Source: Enterobacter sp. BIGb0383
Lineage (GTDB): Bacteria > Pseudomonadota > Gammaproteobacteria > Enterobacterales > Enterobacteriaceae
Direction of reading: 5' to 3'
NCBI RefSeq assembly: GCF_003751845.1
Contig: NZ_RJKQ01000001.1
Location: forward strand, 496,001-560,000
DNA length: 64,000 nucleotides
Shown: in pieces, positions 1 through 7,937 of the stretch
Layout: every line of letters starts with the position of its first letter
Position numbering within the stretch: position 1 is the stretch's first letter
The notes under the pieces: generated by a model
What the model was told of the DNA's origin: nothing
Databases searched by the model: none
What the model saw: only the letters and a program-made list of their open reading frames with translations
Made by a program: the position numbers and the translations under genes

Positions 1-2
1 GC

Positions 3-569
3 GCGGACATTACCAGCGTCAATGAGGCGGTGTCCTCCCGAATCAAGCAGTTCCGCAGCGAGAAAAAAATGTCGCTGGATGAGCTGTCCCGGCGCTCTGG
101 CGTCAGCAAAGGGATGCTGGTGGACATTGAAGGCTGCAAAGCCAACCCCAGTATTGCGTTGCTGTGCCGTATCGCCGCCGCGATGGGCGTCTCCGTCGCC
201 GATTTTGTTAACGTGGCGACCGCGCCGCCGGTACATCTGATCGGCGCCGATGAGATCCCCGAACTGTGGCGCGGCGACAGCGGCGGCAGTGCCCGTCTGG
301 TCGCCGGAACCAGCGGCCCGGATATGCTGGAACTCTGGCAGTGGCAAATGCACCCCGGCGAGCGGTTTGAATCCACCGGGCATCCGATGGGCACCTGTGA
401 GCTGCTGTTTGTGACCCGCGGTAGTCTGACGCTGTCGGTAGACGGCAGCGACTATGCGATTGAAGAGGGCTGTTCGGCCGTTGCCAGAACCGATCTGCCC
501 CATGCTTATTCCTGTCGCACAAACACGGCAGTTGAATTCACCATGACCGTTTATGAAAAACATCTCTGA
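3..569 (+). CDS. XRE-family transcriptional regulator with C-terminal cupin domain (5' end outside window)
   Basis: This is a DNA-binding regulator with a small-molecule-sensing cupin barrel. The first visible residues form a helix-turn-helix of the XRE type (SSRIKQFRSEKKMSLDELSRR, then SGVSKGMLVDIE). The last ~80 residues form a cupin fold around HPMGTCELLFVTRGSLTLSV. The architecture is that of the SutR (YdcN) group. The frame stays open to the left edge with no stop, and family members have residues before SSRIK, so the true start is probably upstream; the GTG at base 30 is a less likely alternative. The stop is 24 bases before the DapA-family gene on the same strand, so the two may be co-transcribed and the regulator may control its neighbours. 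Ligand and targets are unknown. Confidence 0.85.
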   Translation, partial: ADITSVNEAVSSRIKQFRSEKKMSLDELSRRSGVSKGMLVDIEGCKANPSIALLCRIAAAMGVSVADFVNVATAPPVHLIGADEIPELWRGDSGGSARLVAGTSGPDMLELWQWQMHPGERFESTGHPMGTCELLFVTRGSLTLSVDGSDYAIEEGCSAVARTDLPHAYSCRTNTAVEFTMTVYEKHL

Positions 570-593
570 TACTGCCTTTAACGGAGCATAAAA

Positions 594-1487
594 ATGTTTA
601 CAGGACTCAGCGCCTTTCCTTTGACCCCCATCATCAACGGTGAAGTCGATGAGCGGGCTTTTTTAAAGCTCCTTCAGCGTCTGACGGAGGCCAGGGTTAA
701 CTCTCTTGGCATACTCGGTTCCACCGGCAGCTATGCTTATCTGACCCGCGAGCAGAGAAAGCGCGTTGCCACGCTGGCGAAGCAGCATGCGGACGGGATC
801 CCCATGATGGTCTGCGTCGGTGCGGTCAGTCTGGATCAGGTTTTATCCCTGGCCGATGACGCGCAGCAGGCCGGGGCGGACGCCTTATTGCTTCCTGCCG
901 TGTCTTATCAGACGTTAACCGATAACGAAGCTTATGCATTCTTCGCCGACGTGACCCGTCACGTCTCGGTGCCGGTCTGTATCTACGACAATCCTGGCAC
1001 CACCCATTTTACTTTTTCCGATGATGTGCACGGGCGTATTGCCGCGCTGCCGGGCATCGCCTCTATCAAGATCCCCGGCGTACCGGCTGAACCGGAGGCG
1101 GCAGTCGCTCGCGTCAGCCAGCTGCGGGGAAAAATTCCGCAAAGCGTGACGATCGGCATTAGCGGCGATGCCTTTGCTGGCGTCGGGTTAAATGCCGGAT
1201 GTGAGATCTGGTACTCTGTCTGCGGTGGGCTTTTCCCGAAGACGGCGAAAGCGATTACCGACGCCGCCCTACGCGGCGACCGGGCGATGGTCACTAAACT
1301 GACCGACGATCTGACGCCGCTATGGGATCTGTTCCGTAAATATAATGGCAGCCTGCGGGTGATAGCCGCGGCGGCCAGCATTCTGGGGCTGACGGAAAGA
1401 GACTGCCTGCCGCGACCGCTACTCTCCCTGTCGGACGAGGCCAGAGCGGAAGTGGAGCAGGTCATTACACATCTGGCGCTTGCCTGA
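594..1487 (+). CDS. DapA/N-acetylneuraminate lyase family aldolase
   Basis: A 297-residue class I aldolase of the dihydrodipicolinate synthase superfamily. These TIM-barrel enzymes condense or cleave 2-keto acids through a Schiff base on lysine. Visible landmarks are the GSTGSYAYL phosphate/carboxylate-binding loop, the catalytic tyrosine in IYDNPG (Tyr131) and the Schiff-base lysine in SIKIPG (Lys159). Length matches the family. The ATG follows AACGGAGCATAAAA, a good ribosome-binding site. It is probably not the housekeeping dapA: it lies between a SutR-like regulator and a glutathione transferase, a setting typical of catabolic paralogues. The substrate cannot be told from sequence. Confidence 0.88.
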   Translation: MFTGLSAFPLTPIINGEVDERAFLKLLQRLTEARVNSLGILGSTGSYAYLTREQRKRVATLAKQHADGIPMMVCVGAVSLDQVLSLADDAQQAGADALLLPAVSYQTLTDNEAYAFFADVTRHVSVPVCIYDNPGTTHFTFSDDVHGRIAALPGIASIKIPGVPAEPEAAVARVSQLRGKIPQSVTIGISGDAFAGVGLNAGCEIWYSVCGGLFPKTAKAITDAALRGDRAMVTKLTDDLTPLWDLFRKYNGSLRVIAAAASILGLTERDCLPRPLLSLSDEARAEVEQVITHLALA

Positions 1488-1519
1488 GACGATTTATCAC
1501 GCGAAAGGACATCAGTAAT

Positions 1520-2143
1520 ATGCTCAAAATACTAGGCAAAACGACCTCCATCAACGTGCGCAAAGTGCTGTGGACCTGCGAAGAAGCGGGGCTCGATTAT
1601 GTTCAGGAAGACTACGGCAGCGGCTTTGCCTCGACGGAGACCGACGAATTTCGTGCGATGAACCCGAATGCCATGGTGCCTGTGTTAATCGACGGCGACT
1701 TTGTGCTCTGGGAATCTAACTCGATTTGTCGCTATCTGGCGCGTAAAGCCGGGCGCGACGACCTGTTACCCACCGATCCGCAGGCCTGCGCCAGCGTTGA
1801 GCACTGGATGGACTGGCAGGCTACCGAGTTTAACAACGCCTGGCGCTATGTCTTCCCGGCGCTGGCGCGCAAGAACCCGGCCTATAACGATCAAAATGCG
1901 ATTGCCGCCGGTATTGAAGAGTGGAATTACCGTATCAGCATCCTTGAGCAGCAGCTCCAGCGCACGGGTGCATGGGCCGCGGGTGATACCTTTACCCTGG
2001 CGGATGTGGTGCTGGGGCTGTCGGTCAATCGCTGGAAAATGACGCCCTTCACGCACCCGGACGTACCGGCCATTGACGCCTGGTTTGCACGTTTAAACCA
2101 GCGTCCGGCGTTTCTGCGTCATGGTAACAACGGAATGGTATAG
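1520..2143 (+). CDS. Glutathione S-transferase family protein
   Basis: A 207-residue soluble GST. The N-terminal thioredoxin-like half contains the glutathione-binding segment (NAMVPVLIDGDFVLWESNSI, with the cis-Pro and the Glu-Ser pair that hold the gamma-glutamyl group), followed by the all-alpha C-terminal half ending near residue 200. It would conjugate or isomerise electrophiles with glutathione in the cytoplasm. It begins 32 bases after the aldolase with AAAGGACATCAGTAATATG as the start context, so it is probably in the same transcript. Its 3' end meets umuD tail to tail with only three bases between the stops. Substrate unknown. Confidence 0.9.
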   Translation: MLKILGKTTSINVRKVLWTCEEAGLDYVQEDYGSGFASTETDEFRAMNPNAMVPVLIDGDFVLWESNSICRYLARKAGRDDLLPTDPQACASVEHWMDWQATEFNNAWRYVFPALARKNPAYNDQNAIAAGIEEWNYRISILEQQLQRTGAWAAGDTFTLADVVLGLSVNRWKMTPFTHPDVPAIDAWFARLNQRPAFLRHGNNGMV

Positions 2144-2146
2144 GAA

Positions 2147-2581
2147 TTAACCGCTACGGCTCTGGCGGTGTGATTTCAGGGTAAAGGTCACCACGCCAAA
2201 AATATCCGGGCCTTCCCCCTCGGCAAACAGGATCGGCGCATAGTGGCGATTATGCGGCACCAGCTGCACGGCGGGGTGGGTTCGCAGTTCTTTGACCGTA
2301 AACTCCCCGTCGACCGCCGCCACCACAATATCGCCGTGCGTCGGCGTCAGGGCGCGATCCACCACCAGCAGATCCCCGTCGCCGATCCCGGCTCCCCGCA
2401 TGGAATCACCGCTGACCCGCACAAAATAGGTGGCGCTGGGATGGCGGATCGCCAGCTTATTCAGATCGATCCGATCTTCAACGTAGTCCTGCGCCGGGCT
2501 GGGAAAGCCGCAGGGCACCCGCTCGATAAAGAGCGGGAGCGGCAGGGCGTTCAGGTTGGAAGCGGGCGGGATTAATCTCAT
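2147..2581 (-). CDS. umuD: UmuD, SOS-inducible subunit of DNA polymerase V (orphan)
   Basis: A 144-residue UmuD. RecA-stimulated self-cleavage of UmuD yields UmuD', which joins UmuC as translesion polymerase V. The cleavage site Cys24-Gly25 ([14 protein letters not shown]), nucleophile Ser60 (SGDSM) and general base Lys97 (EFTVKE) fall at exactly the E. coli numbering, so the protease should be active. E. coli UmuD has 139 residues; the extra length is in the C-terminal tail (KSHRQSRSG). No umuC follows: downstream lies the convergent GST gene three bases away, and nothing Y-family-polymerase-like occurs in the window. A LexA box sits just upstream. It may partner a polymerase encoded elsewhere or act like stand-alone UmuD regulators. 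Confidence 0.95.
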   Translation of the reverse strand: MRLIPPASNLNALPLPLFIERVPCGFPSPAQDYVEDRIDLNKLAIRHPSATYFVRVSGDSMRGAGIGDGDLLVVDRALTPTHGDIVVAAVDGEFTVKELRTHPAVQLVPHNRHYAPILFAEGEGPDIFGVVTFTLKSHRQSRSG

Positions 2582-2599
2582 TGAATATGCCTGATGATA

Positions 2600-2619
2600 T
2601 ACTGTGTTTATATACAGTA
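2600..2619 (-). promoter_or_regulatory. LexA (SOS) box of umuD
   Basis: The 20 bases TACTGTGTTTATATACAGTA fit the enterobacterial LexA operator, with CTG and CAG half-sites separated by ten AT-rich bases. The box ends 19 bases upstream of the umuD ATG, the usual place for SOS control of umuD. DNA damage should derepress the gene. Confidence 0.9.
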
Positions 2620-2700
2620 TACCTATGCATTGAGAGGATCAAGCCAGGGCTATGTAAAGATCCATCCGGAACGTTTCCCGTATTAATGACCGTTTCACCT

Positions 2701-3027
2701 TTACCGTTTTCTGATCTCGGTAATGTAAGTGATGGCGGCGTGCTCAACGAAATTAGCAACATCGGCATACGCTTCAAGGCCGATCGGTGAATCGAATGCG
2801 GCTATCGCGTCTTCAAGGGAGTCAAACCACAGCTCAGAGAAACCATCGACGGGGGAATCAGGGTATTTTTCCCGGTCGATGGGATTGAGCACGTATCCTC
2901 TCAGACCCGGAAGTTGGAGGGTGATTTTGGTGTGAACCTCCTCCCAGTGCTTAACAAAATCCTCAAAACGTTGACCTTGTTTACGGGTGAGAAAACCCAC
3001 GTGTTTAAAACCTTTCACAGCTGTCAT
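2701..3027 (-). CDS. EthD-domain protein
   Basis: A 108-residue dimeric alpha-beta barrel protein of the EthD type: N-terminal KHVGFLTRKQG, then FVKHWEEVH, a central LPGLRGYVLNP and DGFSELWFDS. EthD proteins occur in oxidative catabolic clusters, where some act as auxiliary or lyase-like enzymes. I chose the ATG at 3027, preceded by GAGCG, over the TTG at 3042, which lacks a ribosome-binding site. The gene is divergent from the LysR gene at 3199, which is the obvious candidate regulator. The exact reaction is unknown. Confidence 0.8.
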   Translation of the reverse strand: MTAVKGFKHVGFLTRKQGQRFEDFVKHWEEVHTKITLQLPGLRGYVLNPIDREKYPDSPVDGFSELWFDSLEDAIAAFDSPIGLEAYADVANFVEHAAITYITEIRKR

Positions 3028-3198
3028 GCATCGCTCAGTCAAATAATTAATTCAGACGATGACTATGATTGTTTTTTATTTCGCGATAAATAGGGTTTCC
3101 CTCGTTACTCTGCGGACATAAATTCTACAATGGCAGGGCGATTCTGCGGTATCTTATGGCGTACCCGTGCAGACTCTCTTTTTTACCGGCGGACAGTT

Positions 3199-4110
3199 AT
3201 GCGAAAAATAGATCACCTTGGTGGCATCACGGCTTTCGTGGCCACGGCTCAGCAGGGAAGTTTCACGGCGGCGGCTGAAAAACTTGGCCTGACAAAATCT
3301 GCCGTCGGGAAAAGCGTCGGCCGCCTTGAGGAGCGGCTCGGGCTAACGCTGTTTCAGCGCTCGACAAGACGCCTTAGCCTGACGCCGGACGGTGAGCAAT
3401 TTCTTACCAGCTGCCAGAGCGCAATTGAGATACTGGAACAGGCTGAAGCTGAACTGACGTCGCATATTTGCCAGCCATCAGGTCGGCTGCGGGTGGATTT
3501 ACCGGCCGCTTTTGGGCGACAGCGTATTCTTCCCATCCTGCTGGCCATTACCCGACGTTATCCCGACCTGGCACTTACCGTTACATTCAGTGAGCGGTTT
3601 GTTGATCTTATCGAAGAGGGCATTGACCTCGTTATTCGCATTGGGGAGCTGGCAGACAGCAGCGGACTGGTTGCCAGAAGATTAACAACGCAAAAATTAG
3701 TGATCTGCGCTTCGCCGGACTACCTACTTTCTCACGGAGAACCCGTGAACCCGGAAGAGATCGGTCAGCACCAATGCGTCGTCGGATTTCGCCGCAATCA
3801 GCCTATATCCTGGCTGCTAAAGGAGCATGAAGGTCACATTAGCCGCTTTACGCCGCCCCCGACGCATGAATTAGGCGACGGCGATGCTATGCTCGCCGTC
3901 ACGCTGGCGGGCGGAGGGTTGTCTCAGTTACCCCTCTGGCTTGTCAGCAAATACCTGGAGAGTGGTGAGCTTCGGGAGGTGCTTTCGGGTCATTCCGGCG
4001 GAGAGATGCCGATCAGTGCGCTCTGGCCAAAAAGTCGCCAGTTGCTGCCGAAAATTCGTTACGTGGTAGACTCGCTGGTTAAGGCCGCCGATGACGGCCT
4101 GCTTGATTAA
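3199..4110 (+). CDS. LysR-family transcriptional regulator
   Basis: A 303-residue LysR regulator: N-terminal winged helix (ITAFVATAQQGSFTAAAEKL, TKSAVGKSVGRLEERLG, QRSTRRLSLT) and a C-terminal periplasmic-binding-like effector domain. I start at MRKIDHLGG, preceded by GCGGACAG, rather than 69 bases upstream, because the family HTH begins about ten residues after this ATG. It diverges from the EthD gene and converges with the cyclophilin-like gene. By LysR convention the shared 3028-3198 region should hold its operator. Effector unknown. Confidence 0.9.
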   Translation: MRKIDHLGGITAFVATAQQGSFTAAAEKLGLTKSAVGKSVGRLEERLGLTLFQRSTRRLSLTPDGEQFLTSCQSAIEILEQAEAELTSHICQPSGRLRVDLPAAFGRQRILPILLAITRRYPDLALTVTFSERFVDLIEEGIDLVIRIGELADSSGLVARRLTTQKLVICASPDYLLSHGEPVNPEEIGQHQCVVGFRRNQPISWLLKEHEGHISRFTPPPTHELGDGDAMLAVTLAGGGLSQLPLWLVSKYLESGELREVLSGHSGGEMPISALWPKSRQLLPKIRYVVDSLVKAADDGLLD

Positions 4111-4125
4111 TGATGCCCGGCCCGG

Positions 4126-4554
4126 CTAGTTTGCGACGTCGAATCTCACAGGCGTATCGCCAGTATGTCTGAAGATTCCCACGCCTGAATGGATACGCCC
4201 GACCTTCTGCAGGTTACTGATTCGTTCATTGTTTTGTTCATACATAATGACGAAGCTATGGCGTGGTGCCCAGTAGACGATATCGCCCACTTCATATCCG
4301 CTGGTTTGCTTTTCGTTGGCAGGCAGAGCGTCAGGGAAGCGGTAACACATTTCACGGCCGTATAAGTCTTCCATTGGCAATGTCAGCGGGAATCGGGAAA
4401 TAAGCGCCCGGGTGGTTGCATTGTCATAAAACGTGGCCATCATTACCTGGTCACCGACGGTTATTTTCACCTTTATCCCATCGACGCCAGCCGCCATAGA
4501 TGGGAACGACACGGCCGTCAGGGAAACCAGAGCCAGCAAAATGGGTTTAAGCAT
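4126..4554 (-). CDS. Exported cyclophilin-like fold protein
   Basis: A 142-residue protein. Residues 1-22 are a Sec signal peptide (MLKPILLALVSLTAVSFPSM, then AAG). The mature part resembles the cyclophilin-like fold family: KVKITVGDQVMMATFYDNATTRALISRFPLTLPMEDLYGREMCY, seen here in segments, and GDIVYWAPRHSFVIMYEQ. Members often lie beside oxidoreductases and hydrolases; their chemistry is not established. I start at MLKP because GGAG sits six bases before it; the longer frame adds eight residues with no such site. It is last in a run of leftward genes that begins with the cupin gene at 9186. Confidence 0.75.
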   Translation of the reverse strand: MLKPILLALVSLTAVSFPSMAAGVDGIKVKITVGDQVMMATFYDNATTRALISRFPLTLPMEDLYGREMCYRFPDALPANEKQTSGYEVGDIVYWAPRHSFVIMYEQNNERISNLQKVGRIHSGVGIFRHTGDTPVRFDVAN

Positions 4555-4624
4555 AATACGCTCCATTGTATTTATCATTTTTAGAAAAAAACGGCACTGA
4601 AAGCAGCGCCGTTTAAACCACTCG

Positions 4625-5668
4625 TTACTTATTTGTTTTCAGATTTGTATTAAAGAATGAGATAAGCTTATCCCACGGAATTAGCTCTGTGCGGTCATAA
4701 AGGTCAATGCGGTTTGCTCCTTTGATTTCCACAAGTTCTTTAGGTTCTGCGGCCATCTTATAGGCCGTATCGGTATAAGTACGAGAAGGCGCAGCATCAC
4801 CCACGACAAATAATATCGGACGTGGTGAAATAGACTCGATATCGATAAATGGATGGAAATTCATAAATTTTGCGTAGGTCGCTGGCGTACTCCGACGATC
4901 GTTTGAAGCAACTTTCCCGCGTTCTGTCTGATAAAAGTCATTCGACTCTTTGCCTTCAATAAAGACCGGATCGTTTTGCCCCGGACCATAGACGGGCTGG
5001 CCGCTTTCAACCGTTTTATAGCGCTGTTCGGCGGCGATGGCCAGGTCCTTATTTCGCATATCCACGGTGCGCTCATGGTCCAGACCTGTGCGGAAATATT
5101 CGCCCATATCGTACATGCTGACGGTGGCAAGCGCCTTAATACGCGGGTCTATTTTTGTCGCCGCGATGGCAAAGCCGCCGCTACCACAGATGCCTATCAC
5201 ACCGATTTTTTCCCGATCAACAAACGCTCGCGTACCCAGGAAATCAACGGCGGCACTGAAGTTTTCTGCATAGACGTCGGGCAGCACTGCCCCGCGCGGA
5301 GTTCCGGCGCTTTCCCCCCAGAAAGACTGATCGAAAGAGAGGGCGACGAAACCGGCTTCCGCCATTTTTGTTGCATAGAGATTCGCAGCCTGCTGTCTGA
5401 CTGCAGCAAAAGGATGGCCTACAATCAGAGCATCGTATTTCTTGCCTTCTTCCATATTTTTGGGCGTAAATAATGTGCCAGTGACTTCCATACCGTAAAT
5501 ATTTTTGAATTTGACGGTTGAAGAATTCACTTTATCGCTTTTATAGAAGTTGTCTGCTCCGTGAGACATATCCGCAGCGACTGCTACGGGTGTCCCCATA
5601 CCCAGAGTCGCGCTTAATATCACCAGTGCGGCTAACGTTTTTAATTCCCCTTTGGCAGGTAATTTCAT
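4625..5668 (-). CDS. Exported alpha/beta hydrolase, dienelactone-hydrolase/YcjY type, catalytic His apparently replaced
   Basis: A 347-residue hydrolase with an N-terminal Sec signal (hydrophobic TLAALVILSATLGMGTPVAV, then AADM). The fold follows the YcjY/dienelactone hydrolase pattern: oxyanion segment IVGHPFAAVRQQ, nucleophile elbow GICGSGG with Cys as likely nucleophile, and acid in FVVGDAAPSRTY. Relatives carry the catalytic His in GA(N/T)HxDLYD; here the motif reads GANRIDLYDR, with Arg at residue 320 (codon CGC, one transition from CAC). The start MKLPAKG follows CAGGAGATACA; a longer frame to 5827 has no support. It may be an inactive or altered enzyme. It lies 85 bases after the MFS stop. 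Confidence 0.85.
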   Translation of the reverse strand: MKLPAKGELKTLAALVILSATLGMGTPVAVAADMSHGADNFYKSDKVNSSTVKFKNIYGMEVTGTLFTPKNMEEGKKYDALIVGHPFAAVRQQAANLYATKMAEAGFVALSFDQSFWGESAGTPRGAVLPDVYAENFSAAVDFLGTRAFVDREKIGVIGICGSGGFAIAATKIDPRIKALATVSMYDMGEYFRTGLDHERTVDMRNKDLAIAAEQRYKTVESGQPVYGPGQNDPVFIEGKESNDFYQTERGKVASNDRRSTPATYAKFMNFHPFIDIESISPRPILFVVGDAAPSRTYTDTAYKMAAEPKELVEIKGANRIDLYDRTELIPWDKLISFFNTNLKTNK

Positions 5669-5753
5669 TGTATCTCCTGAATTAATCAATAGTGTTAATA
5701 CAAACGGAGTGAAACATCCGGAGATGACGACATCACCGGACAGCAGAGCCTTT

Positions 5754-6962
5754 TCAGGCCAGTTTTTGTTTGGCCAGGACTGAGCGTTTAAGTAGCAGAT
5801 ACGCCACCATTGCCGTTGAGAGCACAATCAGTGCGCCGGTCAGGAATATGGCATTGAGTCCCAAATGTCCGCCTATCCAGCCAAGTGCCGGGCTGCCTAT
5901 CGCCATTGCCACGTCGAGAAATGCCGTGTAGATGCCCATGACCATGCCCCGGTTTTGCGGCGTTGAGCCGCTTATCGCTTCGATACCGAGTCCCGGATAA
6001 ACCAGCGAGTAGCCAAAACCGGCGAAGGCGGCACCGACAGACGCAACCAGGGATGTTCCGGCAAGCCAAATAAGGAACAGCCCGGCGGCCTGGACGAGGA
6101 CAAAAATCAGCGCTATGCGCGCGCCACCAAAACGGTCAGGCAAATGACCAGCAACGGTTCGGGCGACAATCAGCGCAACGCCAAAGGCGGTGAACGCCAT
6201 CCAGACGGGTTGCCAGTGCATGGCACTGTAATAAAGCGAACTGAAGGCAAGGATGGTGCAGTAGCCCGTACTGGCCAGCGCGGCTCCCAGTCCGGGTAAC
6301 CAGACCGCCCGCATGACTGACCCAAAGGAGGCCCGTGCAGCCTGTGGATGCGGAGCCACGGCGGGCATACGTGAAAGATAAGCCAGTACCAGCAGGGGAA
6401 GCAGCAGCGTTAACAGCGCTATCGACTTAAAGCCGAATGCGTCAAACAGCAGCGTGCCCACCGGCCCGCCCAGCGCCATCGCGGCAAACATGGCTGTACC
6501 GACCCAGGCAATCACTTTGCCTGCATGTGTCTTGTCCACCAGAGCAAGTCCCCATGCGACCGCTCCGGTAATAATAAAACTTTCTGCACCGCCAAGAATG
6601 GCGCGTCCTGCGAGCAGGATAGCAACCGACAGGACCGGAATGCTTATCAGCCAGAGCGACGTCAGGTATAACAATCCGGACACGGCAGCGGCGATCAGTC
6701 CGGCCACCACGCCTTTTTTGGCTCCACGCCTGTCTGAATAGCTCCCGGACCACACGCGTGAAATAAGCGATGCGGCAAACTGTGCCCCGGCAACCAGGCC
6801 CACGATAAACGTCCCGTAGCCAAGGTTGTTTTTCACATGCAGTGGCAGCACGGGAAGTGCCACGCCAATAATGATAAAGCCGACAAGTACCGCAGCCATA
6901 ACGGGCATCAGCGTAGCAACGACTGAGGCGCTGGACGCCTCATCAGAATGTTTTACAGGCAT
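5754..6962 (-). CDS. MFS transporter (YhhS-like)
   Basis: A 402-residue major facilitator with twelve predicted hydrophobic segments, and the loop 2-3 signature SRVWSGSYSDRRGAKKGV. Its general pattern (GYGTFIVGLVAGAQFAASLI, GRAILGGAESF, GYSLVYPGLGIEAI) is that of the YhhS/arabinose-efflux group of drug and sugar exporters. It sits between the SDR and hydrolase genes on the same strand, so it probably moves the compound the cluster handles or its product, most likely outward. Two hairpins upstream of its start suggest it can be transcribed separately from the SDR gene. Substrate unknown. Confidence 0.88.
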   Translation of the reverse strand: MPVKHSDEASSASVVATLMPVMAAVLVGFIIIGVALPVLPLHVKNNLGYGTFIVGLVAGAQFAASLISRVWSGSYSDRRGAKKGVVAGLIAAAVSGLLYLTSLWLISIPVLSVAILLAGRAILGGAESFIITGAVAWGLALVDKTHAGKVIAWVGTAMFAAMALGGPVGTLLFDAFGFKSIALLTLLLPLLVLAYLSRMPAVAPHPQAARASFGSVMRAVWLPGLGAALASTGYCTILAFSSLYYSAMHWQPVWMAFTAFGVALIVARTVAGHLPDRFGGARIALIFVLVQAAGLFLIWLAGTSLVASVGAAFAGFGYSLVYPGLGIEAISGSTPQNRGMVMGIYTAFLDVAMAIGSPALGWIGGHLGLNAIFLTGALIVLSTAMVAYLLLKRSVLAKQKLA

Positions 6963-7014
6963 ATAAATCAGCCCCTTTCTTTTAGATAAATATTAAACCG
7001 TTGGTGGTTATTGA

Positions 7015-7044
7015 TTTTTGCGGACGCGAAGTGGTCCGCAAAAA
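7015..7044. terminator. Hairpin with A/T arms between SDR and MFS genes
   Basis: An 11-base perfect inverted repeat (TTTTTGCGGAC and GTCCGCAAAAA, loop of eight). It looks like a bidirectional intrinsic terminator. It lies 52 bases before the MFS start, so it could limit readthrough from the cupin-CMD-SDR genes. Confidence 0.6.
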
Positions 7045-7127
7045 ATTCCGATCAGAATTTCCTGTATGTGAAGGCGATATTAATCAACGTGGCACTTCTT
7101 ATTTCCGGGTAGTGATAACGGTTCGGG

Positions 7128-7160
7128 AATCTCAGGCGCGCGAATTATGCGCCTGAGATT
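7128..7160. terminator. Strong hairpin directly after the SDR stop
   Basis: A 12-base perfect inverted repeat (AATCTCAGGCGC and GCGCCTGAGATT, loop of nine) begins three bases past the SDR stop on the minus strand. There is no U-tract, so it may be a 3'-end protecting stem or a Rho-aided terminator. Confidence 0.5.
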
Positions 7161-7163
7161 CTT

Positions 7164-7901
7164 TTAGTAAGCCTGCACTGTGGGGCGGAAAAGTATTTCA
7201 TTCACGTCCACCTCGTCAGGCTGACTGATTGCAAATGCCACTACCCGAGCAAAAGCGTTTGCCGGGATCGCATTTTCATAGCTCTTCGCCATACCTTTAG
7301 CGACATCCTCGTCGGTAATGGTTCCGGGCAACTCGGTATCGACTGCGCCGGGAGAAACAATCGTTGTACGGATATTCCAGGGTTTCACTTCCTGACGTAG
7401 TCCTTCAGAAATAGCCCGGACAGCCCATTTAGTGCCTGCATAAACGGCACCGCCGGGGCCTACCTTATGCCCGGCCACTGACGAGACGTTGATGAATTGA
7501 CCTGACTTCTGCGCTTTCATGTAGGGCAGAGCTGCGGCAATTCCATAGAGCACGCCCTTAATGTTGACGTCGATCATGCGATCCCATTCATCTATCTTCA
7601 GTTTGTCGAGCATGGAGCTCGGCATTAAGCCAGCGTTGTTGATGATGACGTCAATGCGACCGTACAGTTCTACAGCCCGGTCAACCAGGACCTGAACCTG
7701 ACCACGATCCGTTACGTCGGTGCGCAGGATGGCTTTTGCATCCAGTCCCAGTTCTTTAGCAAGGCTCTCCAGTCTTTCCTGGCGGCGGGCACCCAGGACC
7801 ACTTTCGCACCCAGAGCTGATAGGTGGCGTGCTGTTTCAGCGCCCAAACCACTGCTGGCACCGGTGATGACAATGACTTTGTTTTCGATACCCTGAGGCA
7901 T
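7164..7901 (-). CDS. Short-chain dehydrogenase/reductase
   Basis: A 245-residue classical SDR. It shows the nucleotide-binding TGASSGLG near residue 14, NNAG, the catalytic Ser in INVSSVAG and the YAGTK Tyr/Lys pair. The ARRQ after the second strand favours NADP(H). I start at MPQGIENK, eight bases after GGAGG; the longer TTG start has no better site. It is cytoplasmic, unlike its exported neighbours. It follows the CMD gene by 36 bases and is probably in the same operon. Related cluster SDRs reduce ketones or aldehydes of xenobiotics; its own substrate is unknown. Confidence 0.9.
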   Translation of the reverse strand: MPQGIENKVIVITGASSGLGAETARHLSALGAKVVLGARRQERLESLAKELGLDAKAILRTDVTDRGQVQVLVDRAVELYGRIDVIINNAGLMPSSMLDKLKIDEWDRMIDVNIKGVLYGIAAALPYMKAQKSGQFINVSSVAGHKVGPGGAVYAGTKWAVRAISEGLRQEVKPWNIRTTIVSPGAVDTELPGTITDEDVAKGMAKSYENAIPANAFARVVAFAISQPDEVDVNEILFRPTVQAY

Positions 7902-7937
7902 ATTGTTCTCCTCCAACGAGAGGCTGTTAGCCTGTCG

